Assembly (NCBI GenBank): GCA_017547805.1
Contig: JAFYOR010000087.1
Span: forward strand, 1 to 61,755
DNA from: Clostridia bacterium
GTDB lineage: Bacteria > Bacillota > Clostridia > Christensenellales > Aristaeellaceae
Direction of reading: 5' to 3'
DNA: 61,755 nt
Below the pieces are notes generated by a model. The model was given only the letters and a program-made list of their open reading frames with translations, was not told the DNA's origin and made no database searches. Each line of letters begins with the position of its first letter. Positions within the stretch are counted from its first letter, which is position 1. The position numbers were made by a program, and so were the translations under genes. This document shows, one piece after another, positions 47,433 to 56,552 of the stretch.

Positions 47433-49046
47433 TTACTGTTTGGCCGCCAGCTGCACCTGATGCCTCAGGTCGCTCTTGCTCTCCCCGTCCCGCAGCCTTC
47501 TGGCGACAATCACAAGCCGGTCTTCATTGAGGCAGGTTGACAGCGTGAGCAGCGCATCGCTGGGCTGCACACTGACGGGAATGGAGAACACGGAACGGTT
47601 CTGCAGCGCACGGACGTACCGCTCAAACTGCTCGTCCGAGCCGAACGTAGGGTACATGAAGTAGTTGAAGAAGTTCGGACTGTTTACGTCAAGAGAAACC
47701 TTAAGCACAGCAAAAATGACATACTGTTCCTTCTTCCAGAGCGTGGAATACTGAATAAACGGATTATTCTTGAGGAACTGCAGGTTCGTTTCATACTGGA
47801 CAAGTCGGCCAAACATCGTGCCGTCTTTCATATTATGGCCGTGCAGCAGCAGATTCTGCGCATTCTCCCGGAACGGATGGTTTTCATCCAGAAACAGCGT
47901 GCCGGACGCCGACTTATTCTTGTAAAAGTCGCGCGTAAGATAATACTCATTATCCCGATAGACGACGGGCAGGTCCAGAATGCCTTCCATGCGAAGCCAG
48001 CCGATCAGGTCGCGGTTCTCCTGATACAGCGCCTCCATCTCAGGCAGCGCATCGCCGCCGACCTGATGGAACTTGGTGCGCTTGACAGCCTGCTCCGGCT
48101 TGGGCGTAACCGTCAGCACCGGCGTTGTCTCCGGCTCATCCGGCGCAATCAGCATCTCCGGAGGAATCATCGTCGGCTGCGCGGAAATCGCCGGATGCGG
48201 CGTTTCAAGGATGAATTCTTCCGGCGCAGCGGTTTCATCGGCTTCCTGCTCCGCCGCTCCGCTTTGCTGCGCCTGCGCTTCAAGCTGGGAATGGCGCGCG
48301 GAGAGGGCGCTGTTCAGTCGCTTTGTGCTGATGGATCGCCAGAGGATGCTGGTAACCATAAAGGCGCTCACAAGCGCGAGACAGATGAGCACCGCCATCG
48401 CAGCGGCATAGCCGACGGAAACCTTCCTGCCCGGCGCGCGCACAACGCGCTTTTTTTCCTTTCCGGTCCGCGTCTGGCTCAAGCGCTGACTGTCCTGCGC
48501 AGGCGCGGAGGCCTGTGCCGCCTGCTCCTGCATCTGTTTGTCTGCTTTCCTGCGGTAGCTGCGCTTGCGCGCATGCTCTGCGCCGGTTCCCTTCCCCGCG
48601 CGGATCGTGCGCAGCAGCGCCGCTGCGCCTGTCCATGCTTTTTTAAGCCCCAAGACGACGTAATTCAGCAGGAACATCACGCCAACGCCGATCCATTTGA
48701 TCGCGTAAAGCAAGCTGTCGCCGATTTTGCAGACAGCAGCATCTATCGCCAGCAATGCGGAGAAGGGGGTCTTCTTTTCAGGCGCAGCATCCGTCTGCTC
48801 GTCCACCCGTTCGCTTTCAGGGTGCCAGAACACTTCAGAATCCACGGGCGGCGCTTTCTTCTCTTCCCGGCGGCGTCTGCGGCTTAGCGCCGCATGGGGC
48901 GACTGGGTCTGCGGCGCCTGCTGTTCGTGTGCATTCTCTTCGGGCGCAACGCTCTGCGCCTGACTCTCTTCGCGCGGCGGCACATCAGCCTGCGTCTGAG
49001 TCGTCACCGCGTGACGCCTGCGTCTTCTGTGCGTCTGCTCGTCCAT
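47433..49046 (-). CDS. Class B sortase with long basic N-terminus and two hydrophobic segments
   Basis: 537 residues if translation begins at the ATG at 49046 (9 nt behind AAAGGGGGCGG; an ATG at 49052 is the alternative). The first 100 residues are cytoplasmic-looking, with runs RRRRRH and SRRRRREEKK. Hydrophobic segments lie at about 112-135 and 210-235, separated by a very basic 75-residue loop. The sortase domain (about 330-530) has His404 in LLHGHNM, Cys505 in TLSTC and Arg510 for the transpeptidase triad. Class B sortases attach proteins to peptidoglycan or build pili. No substrate with a sorting motif is in this window. First gene of the operon. Confidence 0.88.
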   Translation of the reverse strand: MDEQTHRRRRRHAVTTQTQADVPPREESQAQSVAPEENAHEQQAPQTQSPHAALSRRRRREEKKAPPVDSEVFWHPESERVDEQTDAAPEKKTPFSALLAIDAAVCKIGDSLLYAIKWIGVGVMFLLNYVVLGLKKAWTGAAALLRTIRAGKGTGAEHARKRSYRRKADKQMQEQAAQASAPAQDSQRLSQTRTGKEKKRVVRAPGRKVSVGYAAAMAVLICLALVSAFMVTSILWRSISTKRLNSALSARHSQLEAQAQQSGAAEQEADETAAPEEFILETPHPAISAQPTMIPPEMLIAPDEPETTPVLTVTPKPEQAVKRTKFHQVGGDALPEMEALYQENRDLIGWLRMEGILDLPVVYRDNEYYLTRDFYKNKSASGTLFLDENHPFRENAQNLLLHGHNMKDGTMFGRLVQYETNLQFLKNNPFIQYSTLWKKEQYVIFAVLKVSLDVNSPNFFNYFMYPTFGSDEQFERYVRALQNRSVFSIPVSVQPSDALLTLSTCLNEDRLVIVARRLRDGESKSDLRHQVQLAAKQ

Positions 49047-49178
49047 GGTCATCCGCCCCCTTTCGTTCAATTTCGCAATTTCCTATCTAGTTTTAATTCG
49101 CGTTTCTTCCTTTCATTTCCTGCATTTTCCCGATAAAATACGCAAGAAATCTGCATCACGCCTCCGTCCCGTTCTTTC

Positions 49179-49207
49179 TTGCTATCCGCAGCGGAATGCG
49201 TTATAAT
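49179..49207 (+). promoter_or_regulatory. Promoter of hprK
   Basis: TTGCTA (49179-49184), 17-nt spacer, TATAAT (49202-49207), 27 nt before the start. Confidence 0.75.
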
Positions 49208-49234
49208 GAATCAAACACAGAGGGAGGACTGCAG

Positions 49235-50167
49235 ATGATATCGCCGGGAAAACTTGCCAAAGCGCTGGGACTGAAAACCATTGTTCCCGCGTCAAAACGG
49301 AGCATGCGCATCACTGTGGCGGATATTTGCCGTCCGGGTCTGCAGTTTGCTGGTTTTTTCGACTTTTTTGCCAACGAGCGTCCGCAGGTCATCGGCTGGA
49401 CGGAAATGCATTACCTGCTCAGCCTCCCGGAAAATGTGCAGCGTGAGCGGCTGCACCGCTACTTCTCCTACGAAATGCCCTGCATCGTCATCGCACGCGG
49501 CATGTCCTGCCCCGCCGTGCTGGAAGAAGGCGCGCGGGAACACGGCGTCGCGGTATATGCCACGCAGGAAGAAACAAGCGCCTTCACAGCCCGCGCCATC
49601 GGTTTTCTGCTGGAGGAGCTTGCCCCGCGCCAGACCTGCCACGCGGTGCTGGTGGATGTTTTCGGCGTCGGCGTGCTGATCACAGGCGAAAGCGGCGTCG
49701 GCAAGAGCGAATGCGCGCTGGAACTGATCAAGCGCGGTCATCTGCTCGTCGCGGACGACGTCGTGGACATCGCGCGCGTCGGTCCCCGGCTGCGCGGCGA
49801 ATCGCCGGAGATCGTCCGTGAACTGATGGAGCTGCGCGGCATCGGCATTGTCAACATCAAGTCCATCTTCGGCATCGGCGCCGTTCTGCGCCGGAAGACG
49901 ATCGACATGGTGATCCAGCTGGAACTGTGGAGTCCGGACAGGGATTACGACAGGCTGGGCAGCAAGGCGGAAACGACCAACATTCTGGGCATCGATCTGC
50001 CCCGGGTTGTCATTCCCGTTCGCTCCGGACGGAATCTGGCAATTATCGTGGAAATCGCCGCGCGCAACTGGCGGCTGACCACAGAAGGAAACGACGCCGT
50101 TTCCGAGCTGGAGCGGCGGATGCAGGCGCGCTACAGCCAGATGCAGGAAGACGATGAAGAAGAATAA
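49235..50167 (+). CDS. hprK: HPr kinase/phosphorylase
   Basis: 310 residues. The N-terminal domain (1-130) is followed by the catalytic core with His136, Walker A GESGVGKS (151-158), the Asp175-Asp176 pair and the HprK signature ELRGIGIVNIKSIFGIGAV (about 200-217). It phosphorylates Ser46 of HPr (and removes it), the switch for carbon catabolite repression in Bacillota. Start ATG 49235 after GAGGGAGGACTGCAG. Upstream of glucokinase with a 64-bp gap, a sensible pairing for glucose control. ptsH and ccpA are not in the window. Confidence 0.96.
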   Translation: MISPGKLAKALGLKTIVPASKRSMRITVADICRPGLQFAGFFDFFANERPQVIGWTEMHYLLSLPENVQRERLHRYFSYEMPCIVIARGMSCPAVLEEGAREHGVAVYATQEETSAFTARAIGFLLEELAPRQTCHAVLVDVFGVGVLITGESGVGKSECALELIKRGHLLVADDVVDIARVGPRLRGESPEIVRELMELRGIGIVNIKSIFGIGAVLRRKTIDMVIQLELWSPDRDYDRLGSKAETTNILGIDLPRVVIPVRSGRNLAIIVEIAARNWRLTTEGNDAVSELERRMQARYSQMQEDDEEE

Positions 50168-50231
50168 TCCCCGCCGTTTCCCTCGGCGCGGAAATCATCC
50201 TATACGCTACCTTAAAGGAGGAACACATACT

Positions 50232-51179
50232 ATGGTTTATCTTGGCGTGGATCTTGGCGGAACGGGCATTAAGGTCGGTCTGGTGACGGAAAAGGGCGAA
50301 ATCCTTGCCAAGGGATCGACCCCGACCCTGCGCGAACGCCCCTATCAGGCGATCATTGAAGACATCGCCAATCTCTGCAAGCGCGTTGTCAGGGATGCGA
50401 AGATGGACATGGCTGACGTTGGCGCCATCGGTGTGGGCGTTCCGGGCATCTGCGATCCGAACACGGGCATCATTCCCTTCTGCACAAACCTCGGCTGGCA
50501 TAAGGTGCCGTTTGTCGAAGAAATGCACAAGCATATCGATAAGCCGGTCATCGTGGATAACGACGCGACGGTCGCCGGCTTTGCCGAATCCATTGCAGGC
50601 GTGAGCGCAGGCTCCTCCTCCAGCGTTTTCCTGACGCTGGGCACGGGCGTGGGCGGCGCAATCATCATCAACGGCAAGCCCTACTCCGGCGCGCACGGCG
50701 TAGGCTCCGAGCTGGGTCATATGATCATTCGGGTGGACGGCGATCCGTGCAATTGCGGAAACGCCGGCTGCTTTGAGCGCTACGCCTCCGCAACCGCCAT
50801 CATCCGCATGGCCAAGGAAGTGCTCCCCGCGTATCCGAACAGCCGGATTCTTACGCGCGTCGGCGGCGACCAGAGCCGTATCAACGCCAAGACCGTCATC
50901 GACTGCGCCAAGGAAGGCGATCCCGCCGCACTCGCCGCATTCGGTCAGTATGTCAAGGGGCTTGCCACCGGCATCGTCAACATCATCCACACGCTGGATC
51001 CCGAGGTCATCGCGCTGGGCGGCGGCGTGTCCATGGCGGGCGACTTCCTGCTTGACGCTGTGCGCAGGGAAATTCCGAAGATGGTCATGTACAAGACCAT
51101 GCCCTTTGCGCGCATCGAGCTGGCGCAGCTGGGCGCGGACGCCGGCATCATCGGCGCGGCGCTGCTGGGCAAGCAGTAA
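50232..51179 (+). CDS. glcK: Glucokinase, ROK family
   Basis: 315 residues. N-terminal YLGVDLGGTGIKVGLV phosphate motif, ROK signature with VFLTLGTGVGGAIIINGKPYSGAHGVGSELGHM, and the zinc finger CNCGNAGCFE. Converts glucose to glucose-6-phosphate with ATP (other hexoses possible). Start ATG 50232 after AAAGGAGGAACACATACT. Probably co-transcribed with hprK. The 3' end is followed by a cluster of two-hairpin repeats and a terminator. ROK repressors are excluded because there is no helix-turn-helix. Confidence 0.95.
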   Translation: MVYLGVDLGGTGIKVGLVTEKGEILAKGSTPTLRERPYQAIIEDIANLCKRVVRDAKMDMADVGAIGVGVPGICDPNTGIIPFCTNLGWHKVPFVEEMHKHIDKPVIVDNDATVAGFAESIAGVSAGSSSSVFLTLGTGVGGAIIINGKPYSGAHGVGSELGHMIIRVDGDPCNCGNAGCFERYASATAIIRMAKEVLPAYPNSRILTRVGGDQSRINAKTVIDCAKEGDPAALAAFGQYVKGLATGIVNIIHTLDPEVIALGGGVSMAGDFLLDAVRREIPKMVMYKTMPFARIELAQLGADAGIIGAALLGKQ

Positions 51180-51208
51180 TCTTATTTTCTGTTGGTAACG
51201 AATGATCA

Positions 51209-51283
51209 GCGCGAAGCGAAGAAGGGGGCTGGGGACAATGTCCCCAGGTCAGGGGGTTGGGGGAGGCATCCCCAACGTTCTTC
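51209..51283 (+). repeat. Two-hairpin intergenic repeat, copy B
   Basis: GCGCGAAGCGAAGAAGGGGG, hairpin 1 CTGGGGAC-AAT-GTCCCCAG, spacer GTCAGGGGG, hairpin 2 TTGGGGG-AGGCA-TCCCCAA, then ACGTTCTTC. Same plan as copy A; the first 17 bases are identical. Confidence 0.8.
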
Positions 51284-51320
51284 TATCGCGCAGCGGCCAA
51301 GGAAATCATTGTCATGATAA

Positions 51321-51353
51321 AAGCCGCCGGTTTTCCGGCGGCTTGTTTATTTG
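51321..51353 (+). terminator. Terminator in the glcK-galM gap
   Basis: AAGCCGCCGG / CCGGCGGCTT stem with a TTTT loop and GTTTATTT tail, between repeat copies B and D. Confidence 0.75.
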
Positions 51354-51357
51354 GATT

Positions 51358-51423
51358 GCGTTGGACTGCTGCCCAAACCTGCCAAGGGGCTGAGCCCCTT
51401 GACCCCGCATCGCTTCGCGGCGC
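51358..51423 (-). repeat. Two-hairpin intergenic repeat, copy D (reverse, decayed)
   Basis: Read on the minus strand: CGCGAAGCGATGCGGGG, hairpin 1 AAGGGGC-TCA-GCCCCTT, spacer, then a weaker hairpin 2 TTGGGCAGCAGTCCAA and ACG. It faces copy B across the terminator. Confidence 0.7.
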
Positions 51424-51450
51424 ATTGCGCAGCTTTGCGGTTTTATCGCA

Positions 51451-52479
51451 TTACTTCGCGCAGAAGGTGTAGGTCGTCACCTCGTGGTAGTCCTTTTCCG
51501 GCGTGAGCACGACGCACGGGAAGTCCGGATTGTGGATCGCGTCGGGATAGCGCTGCGTCTCCAGACAGAGCGCATAGCGGTAGCCGATGGAAACGCCGCC
51601 CTTGCCCTCGCGCTCGGTCAGGAAGTTGGCGCTGTAGACCTGCATGCCGGGCAGCGTGGTGGTGGTCGTCATCTCAATGCCGGTTTCCTCGCTGGCAAGC
51701 ACCGCCGCCTTCTTGATCTCCGCCGGATCGCTCAGGCAGAAGTTATGATCGTAACCGCCGCCGTTCTTGAGCTGGATGTCGTCCATGCCGATGTCGCGGC
51801 CAATCTTCTTGGGCTCGTTAAAGTCAAACGGCGTGCCGGCAACCGCAAGCAGCTTGCCCGTGGGCAGACAATCCGGATCGCCCTCGCAGAAGCGGTCGGC
51901 ATTCACCTGAAGAACATGGTCAAGCACGCTGCCGCCGCCGTTGAGATTGAAGTAGCTGTGGTTGGTGAGGTTGATCAGAGTCGGCGCGTCGGTCTTCGCA
52001 TCGTAGGTGATTTCCAGCGCGTTGTCAAGCAGACGGTAGGTGATGGTCACCAGCAGGTTGCCGGGATAGCCCTCTTCTCCGTCCGGGCTCAGGCGGGTGA
52101 AGGCCAGCGCATCCTCGCTCACCTTCGCATCCCAGATCACACTGTCAAAGCCGACCAGACCGCCATGCAGATGGTTGGGGCCGTTATTGACGGCGAGCGT
52201 ATAGTCCTTGCCGTTGAGGGTGAACTTGCCCTTGGCAATGCGGTTGCCCACGCGGCCGATAGCGGCGCCGAGGTAGCCGTCGCCGTCCTCATAGCCCTTG
52301 ACGGTGTCATAGCCGAGCACCACGTCGACCGGCTTGCCGTTTTTATCCGGCACGATGAGGGACTGAATCGTGCAGCCGTAGTCAAGAATCACCGCGCTCA
52401 CCGCGCCGTTTTTGAGGGTAAAGGCCGTCACTTCACGGCCGTCCTTCGTCACGCCAAAGGGTTTCTTTTCACAAATCAT
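51451..52479 (-). CDS. galM: Aldose 1-epimerase
   Basis: 342 residues of the GalM fold. The catalytic histidine regions are NGPNHLHGGLVGFD and TNHSYFNLNGGG; the catalytic glutamate is in the YALCLETQRYPD stretch near the C-terminus. Interconverts alpha and beta anomers of galactose/glucose, feeding the products of LacZ to the Leloir pathway or glucokinase. Start at 52479 after AAGGAGAAATCAGCG. Single gene with its own minus-strand promoter (52545-52573). Confidence 0.94.
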   Translation of the reverse strand: MICEKKPFGVTKDGREVTAFTLKNGAVSAVILDYGCTIQSLIVPDKNGKPVDVVLGYDTVKGYEDGDGYLGAAIGRVGNRIAKGKFTLNGKDYTLAVNNGPNHLHGGLVGFDSVIWDAKVSEDALAFTRLSPDGEEGYPGNLLVTITYRLLDNALEITYDAKTDAPTLINLTNHSYFNLNGGGSVLDHVLQVNADRFCEGDPDCLPTGKLLAVAGTPFDFNEPKKIGRDIGMDDIQLKNGGGYDHNFCLSDPAEIKKAAVLASEETGIEMTTTTTLPGMQVYSANFLTEREGKGGVSIGYRYALCLETQRYPDAIHNPDFPCVVLTPEKDYHEVTTYTFCAK

Positions 52480-52544
52480 CGCTGATTTCTCCTTCCGGAA
52501 TGATCGTTCGTCCTGCGCGCGTTGCGTGCATGTATGCTGGTTTT

Positions 52545-52573
52545 ACAGTACCATGTTTTGCGCCGTCCGTCAA
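52545..52573 (-). promoter_or_regulatory. Promoter of galM
   Basis: On the minus strand: TTGACG (complement 52568-52573), 17-nt spacer, TACTGT (complement 52545-52550). Confidence 0.65.
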
Positions 52574-52606
52574 GCGCAATCCGCCTGCGTATCCCGGCCG
52601 AAACGC

Positions 52607-52635
52607 TTGACATTCCCGCGCACAGCGCGTATGCT
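52607..52635 (+). promoter_or_regulatory. Promoter of the flavodoxin-like/PfkB pair
   Basis: TTGACA (52607-52612), 17-nt spacer, TATGCT (52630-52635). Divergent from the galM promoter. Confidence 0.75.
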
Positions 52636-52682
52636 GAATCTATCATCACAAATTGTGCATATACCCACAGCGGAGGAACGAT

Positions 52683-54032
52683 ATGAACATCCTTGTCATC
52701 AACGGCAGCCCCAAGGGCGAAAACAGCATCACCCTGCAGACGGTCAAATACCTCTCCATGCGTTATCCTGATCACGATTTCCGGCAGCTGCACGCGGGCC
52801 TGAAGATCAAGTCGCTTGAAAAGGACTTTTCCGGCGCCGCAGGCGACATCGCCTGGGCGGATCTGCTGCTCTTTTCCTATCCGGTGTATACCTTCATCGC
52901 GCCCTGTCAGCTGCATCGTTTCATTGAACTGATGAAGCAGCACGGCGTGCACGTCGCCGGTAAGTACGCCACCCAGCTGACCACCTCCAAGCATTTCTAC
53001 GACACCACCGCCCACAGCTATGTGCAGGACAACTGTCAGGACATGGGCATGCGCTGCCTGCGCGGTCTTTCTGCGGATATGGACGATCTGCTGCATGAAA
53101 AAGGCCGGAAGGAAGCCGATGCGTTCTTTGCGCGCATCCTCTTTGAAATGGAGCGCGGCTACGCCGAGCCGGACTTCATCCGCCGCGATGCGCCCGCCCG
53201 CCTGCCCATCACACCCCTGCCCTGCGACGCGCAGGAAAAGCCCGGCGACGTCGTCATCGTCGCGGATATTGAGGAAGGAGACGCACAGCTTCAGGCGATG
53301 ATTGACCGCTTCCGCGCCGCGCTGCCGCTCAAAACGCGCGTGGTCAATCTGCGCGAATATCCCTTTAAGGGCGGCTGCCTCGGCTGCTTCAACTGTGCCG
53401 GCGACGGCAAGTGCGTCTATAGGGACGGCTTTGACGAATTCCTGCGTGGCACCATTCAGACCGCGCAGGCCATCGTCTACGCCTTCACCATCCGCGATCA
53501 TTCCATGGGCGCGCGCTTCAAGCTCTACGACGACCGCCAGTTCTGCAACGGCCACAGGACGGTAACAATGGGCATGCCGATGGGCTATCTCATCAGCGGC
53601 AATCTCGCACAGGAGGAAAACCTGCGCACGATCATCGAAGGCCGCGCGCAGGTCGGCGGTAATCCGCTCGCCGGCATAGCGACGGATGAACGGGATCCCG
53701 ACGGCGGCATTGACCGCCTCGCCGCGACGCTTGCCTATATGCTTGAAAACCATTACGTCCAGCCGCAGAACTTCCTCGGCGTGGGCGGCATGAAGATCTT
53801 CCGCGACCTGATCTACATGATGCAGGGCATGATGCGCGCCGACCACAAGTTCTTCAAGGCGCACGGTCAGTACGACTTCCCGCAGAAAAAGAAAGGCACG
53901 ATTCTGGCAATGTACCTGGTCGGCTTCCTCAACTCCAATAAAAAGCTCAAGGCGAAGATGGGCACCAAGATGACCGAAGGCATGCTCATGCCCTACAAAA
54001 AGGTCTTCAAAGCGCTTGAAAAGAATGACTGA
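52683..54032 (+). CDS. Tandem flavodoxin-fold (NADPH-dependent FMN reductase-like) protein
   Basis: 449 residues with two flavodoxin-type halves. The first starts MNILVINGSPKGENSITLQTVKYL (FMN phosphate loop); the second follows DVVIVADIEEGD near residue 180 and carries GGCLGCFNCAGDGKCVYRDGFDE, a cysteine-rich stretch typical of iron-sulfur flavoproteins and FMN reductases. A helical C-terminal tail (GGMKIFRDLIYMMQGMMRADHKFF) may pack on a membrane. The second half lacks a clear phosphate loop, so it may bind no FMN. Start ATG 52683 after GGAGGAACGAT. Followed 25 bp later by a PfkB kinase gene. Confidence 0.8.
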   Translation: MNILVINGSPKGENSITLQTVKYLSMRYPDHDFRQLHAGLKIKSLEKDFSGAAGDIAWADLLLFSYPVYTFIAPCQLHRFIELMKQHGVHVAGKYATQLTTSKHFYDTTAHSYVQDNCQDMGMRCLRGLSADMDDLLHEKGRKEADAFFARILFEMERGYAEPDFIRRDAPARLPITPLPCDAQEKPGDVVIVADIEEGDAQLQAMIDRFRAALPLKTRVVNLREYPFKGGCLGCFNCAGDGKCVYRDGFDEFLRGTIQTAQAIVYAFTIRDHSMGARFKLYDDRQFCNGHRTVTMGMPMGYLISGNLAQEENLRTIIEGRAQVGGNPLAGIATDERDPDGGIDRLAATLAYMLENHYVQPQNFLGVGGMKIFRDLIYMMQGMMRADHKFFKAHGQYDFPQKKKGTILAMYLVGFLNSNKKLKAKMGTKMTEGMLMPYKKVFKALEKND

Positions 54033-54057
54033 TCCTGCTGCGCAAAGGAGGATTCAT

Positions 54058-54954
54058 ATGAACGCTGACGTCTATCTCTTCGGACAGATTCTGGGCACGC
54101 ATTCTTTCCTTCTCCGGGATGGTTTTCTGCGTCCGGACGAATACTCCGAAATCGATGCGCAGCATTTCCTGCCGGGCGGAGAAACCGGCACCGCCGCCAC
54201 CGTGCTCAGTTCTCTGGGGGTCAGCGTCCGCATGGCCGGCACGCACATCGGCACGCAGGTCGCGCCCATGCTCAGGACGTTTTATCAGGATAAGCCGGTG
54301 GATCTCTCTGCGCTGCACTTTCCGCAGGACGATCCGGGCGTGATGGATTATGTGGTCATCGCCGGGCTGGCGCGTTCGCCCATGGGCCGGTTTCAGACGC
54401 TGTTTGAAAGCGGACGCAGGTGGTGGAATATCCCCCGGGAGGAGGACATCGCGCATTGCCGCGCCGCTGCTGTCGATCCGTTCTTTGGTGAAGAGTCCGA
54501 GCTGGCGGCGCAGCTGTGCATCAGGCACCATGTTCCCTATGTAACCATTGACAGCCCGCACAATTCCTTCCTCCACCGGCACGCCGCCGTGAACATCGTT
54601 TCCGGCGAATGCCTCAGCGCGCATTATCCGGGCATGGACAAAGAAGCCGTTCTTGCACGCCTGCAGGAAACGGCGGACGGCCTGACCATCATCACCAGCG
54701 GCGGCGGCGAGATGCTCTATGCCCGCCGCGGCGAAGTCATCCGGCGCATGAAGCCCTTCCCTGTCACCGTAAGGAGCACGCTGGGCGCAGGCGATACTTT
54801 TAAGGCAGGCTGCGTGTATGCCCTGCTTCACGGCATGGATGACGACGCGCTTGTCCGCTTTGCCAGCGCCTGCTCCGGCATCGCCATCTCCCGCTTCCCG
54901 CTGCCGCTGCACCCGCCGACGCTTGACGAGGTAACCGCCCTGATCGACGCATAA
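54058..54954 (+). CDS. PfkB-family sugar kinase
   Basis: 298 residues, ribokinase fold. The substrate-side FLPGGETGTAATVLSSLGVSVRMAG and the anion-hole/catalytic motif RSTLGAGDTFKAG with Asp246 are present. Phosphorylates a sugar, nucleoside or similar alcohol with ATP. Some PfkB features are weak (no second signature N-terminal GG), so the substrate cannot be assigned. Start ATG 54058 behind CAAAGGAGGATTCAT. Co-transcribed with the tandem flavodoxin-like gene; the pairing is odd and has no obvious pathway. Confidence 0.85.
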   Translation: MNADVYLFGQILGTHSFLLRDGFLRPDEYSEIDAQHFLPGGETGTAATVLSSLGVSVRMAGTHIGTQVAPMLRTFYQDKPVDLSALHFPQDDPGVMDYVVIAGLARSPMGRFQTLFESGRRWWNIPREEDIAHCRAAAVDPFFGEESELAAQLCIRHHVPYVTIDSPHNSFLHRHAAVNIVSGECLSAHYPGMDKEAVLARLQETADGLTIITSGGGEMLYARRGEVIRRMKPFPVTVRSTLGAGDTFKAGCVYALLHGMDDDALVRFASACSGIAISRFPLPLHPPTLDEVTALIDA

Positions 54955-55003
54955 CCCGGCAGCGCGCAGCCAATGGCATCCAACATGACAAAAGCACATA
55001 AAG

Positions 55004-55043
55004 CAACCCTCCGCATGATGACTCATGCGGAGGGTTGTTCTCT
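55004..55043. terminator. Bidirectional terminator
   Basis: CAACCCTCCGCATGA / TCATGCGGAGGGTTG perfect 15-bp stem with a 4-nt loop between the converging PfkB and DUF2804 genes. Confidence 0.9.
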
Positions 55044-55058
55044 GCGGAACTCATCCGC

Positions 55059-56090
55059 TTACCACTTGTTTTCCACCTTCTCGGCAAAGCCCAGCAGATC
55101 CTTGACCGCAAGCACCGTGCCGTCGTCCAACACCGCCCTGCCCGTGAACCGGCCGAATACCTGATTCTGATCGGATTTGAGAATCTTGAAATCCGTCAGG
55201 GAGCTGCGGTTGAGAATCGGCTCAAAGCGCATCTCAAAGCGCGCGTCGTCGCTGGTGAACGTCCACGGGGAAAGGAAGTCGCACTTGCCGTCCTTGTGGG
55301 GAATCTCGAAGATCACGCGGGAAAGCTTGTGCGCCTTTCCGTTGTAAAAGAGCATGTTTTCCGTCGCTGCGCTCGTGTCGCCGAAACCGTAGCCGATGTT
55401 GAAGCCAAAGTCTACGCCATCCACAAGGCCGGACGCGCTGCCCCAATACCACGTGTTGTGATACGTCCACACGCCGCGTCCCCAGTCAAGCACGCCAAAG
55501 GCGCTGTCCCGGGAGAATGTATGCTCAATCTCGCCGTAGGTCACCTTGCCGCTCACGCGCATACAGTTGATCTTCTGGTTGTAGTAGAAGTGACCCTTCT
55601 TATTGAACGGCGTACAGATCACCATGGATTCTTCCGGCTCGCCATCCAGCACCACCTCGACATCGATGGGCTTTCCGTCCCGGAAATCATCCATGTGCGC
55701 GGTCAGCACACGGTTGTGTCCATCCACCTTGAAGATGAGGAAGTATCCCTGCCCCACGACCGACGTCGTGCCGAAGGCGGAGGTCGGCGGAAGATTCGTC
55801 TTGCCCATCGGGAAAACACGCATCGGGCTGGTCGTGATTTCCCACGGCTCGCCGTCAAAGCAAAGCAGGGACACCGAGTCAAGCCCCATGTAGCTGTTGT
55901 CCGCAATGGTCAGCGCAACGCCGTAATGCTCGTCGCCAAAGTAGTAATAATCCCACTCCTTCAGCCGCGCAAAGCCGCCCTTGACCGCCTTGCGGTCGTA
56001 CACCGGCAGAAGGCGCTTGGCATAGCCGGGCTGCGTCAGGTTGCCTTTCCCGTCAAGCAGCGGGATGGCGCTGGTGATTTCTGTCTGCAT
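55059..56090 (-). CDS. DUF2804 family protein
   Basis: 343 residues. The sequence has the DUF2804 hallmarks as I remember them: VLDWGRGVWTYHNTWYWGSASGLVDG near residue 200 and an N-terminal LTQPGYAKRLLPVYDRKAVKGG. All-beta in appearance, no signal peptide or membrane segment. Function unknown; related proteins are thought to be lipocalin/AttH-like beta folds. Start at 56090 after GGAGGGATCTTT; a TACAAT-like -10 lies upstream on the minus strand. A single-gene unit. Confidence 0.85.
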   Translation of the reverse strand: MQTEITSAIPLLDGKGNLTQPGYAKRLLPVYDRKAVKGGFARLKEWDYYYFGDEHYGVALTIADNSYMGLDSVSLLCFDGEPWEITTSPMRVFPMGKTNLPPTSAFGTTSVVGQGYFLIFKVDGHNRVLTAHMDDFRDGKPIDVEVVLDGEPEESMVICTPFNKKGHFYYNQKINCMRVSGKVTYGEIEHTFSRDSAFGVLDWGRGVWTYHNTWYWGSASGLVDGVDFGFNIGYGFGDTSAATENMLFYNGKAHKLSRVIFEIPHKDGKCDFLSPWTFTSDDARFEMRFEPILNRSSLTDFKILKSDQNQVFGRFTGRAVLDDGTVLAVKDLLGFAEKVENKW

Positions 56091-56279
56091 AAAGATCCCT
56101 CCGTACAGTCGGGTATTGTCGCTCTATTCTGCTTTTATTGTACCACATTCGCAGGCTGAGGGGAAGGAAATTCGGACGGTGAAAAACGAACTCTTTATTC
56201 TGATAAATGGCATAAACGGTTTTTCATATCAATGAAACTCTCCAGAACTGACAAACAAGAAAAACGCGCTCCGCTGAGG

Positions 56280-56480
56280 CCTAGGGGATCAGGGGGATTT
56301 TCGATTCTCCCCCTTAGATCCCCTAGGAACCCCATAACCCCCTGCAAACGACCAGGGACCTGCGGGCCCTGGACCCGGGGATGGTATCGATACTTTAAGG
56401 AAAAAACAGAATTGTCGCATTGTGAGGTGTTCAGATATAGATGCAAGAACCCGGGGACCTTCCGTCCCCGGGTTCGGTTT
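56280..56480. repeat. Highly structured intergenic segment between DUF2804 and pgm
   Basis: The 490-nt gap 56091-56582 holds no gene. It contains a long hairpin (CCTAGGGGATC at 56280-56290 with GATCCCCTAGG at 56317-56327, and inner AGGGGGA/TCCCCCT), a second hairpin CCAGGGACCTGCGGGCCCTGG, and a third AACCCGGGGAC/GTCCCCGGGTT (56448-56474) that may terminate pgm or the opposite gene. An AT-rich stretch (56168-56260) precedes them. The plan is like a relative of the two-hairpin repeats. Confidence 0.65.
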
Positions 56481-56552
56481 CTCGGTTAAAGCCACATCAT
56501 GGCGCTAAACGCCAGCTGCGGAGCGCCCTCTGCACGAACGCAGCGGGTTTAT

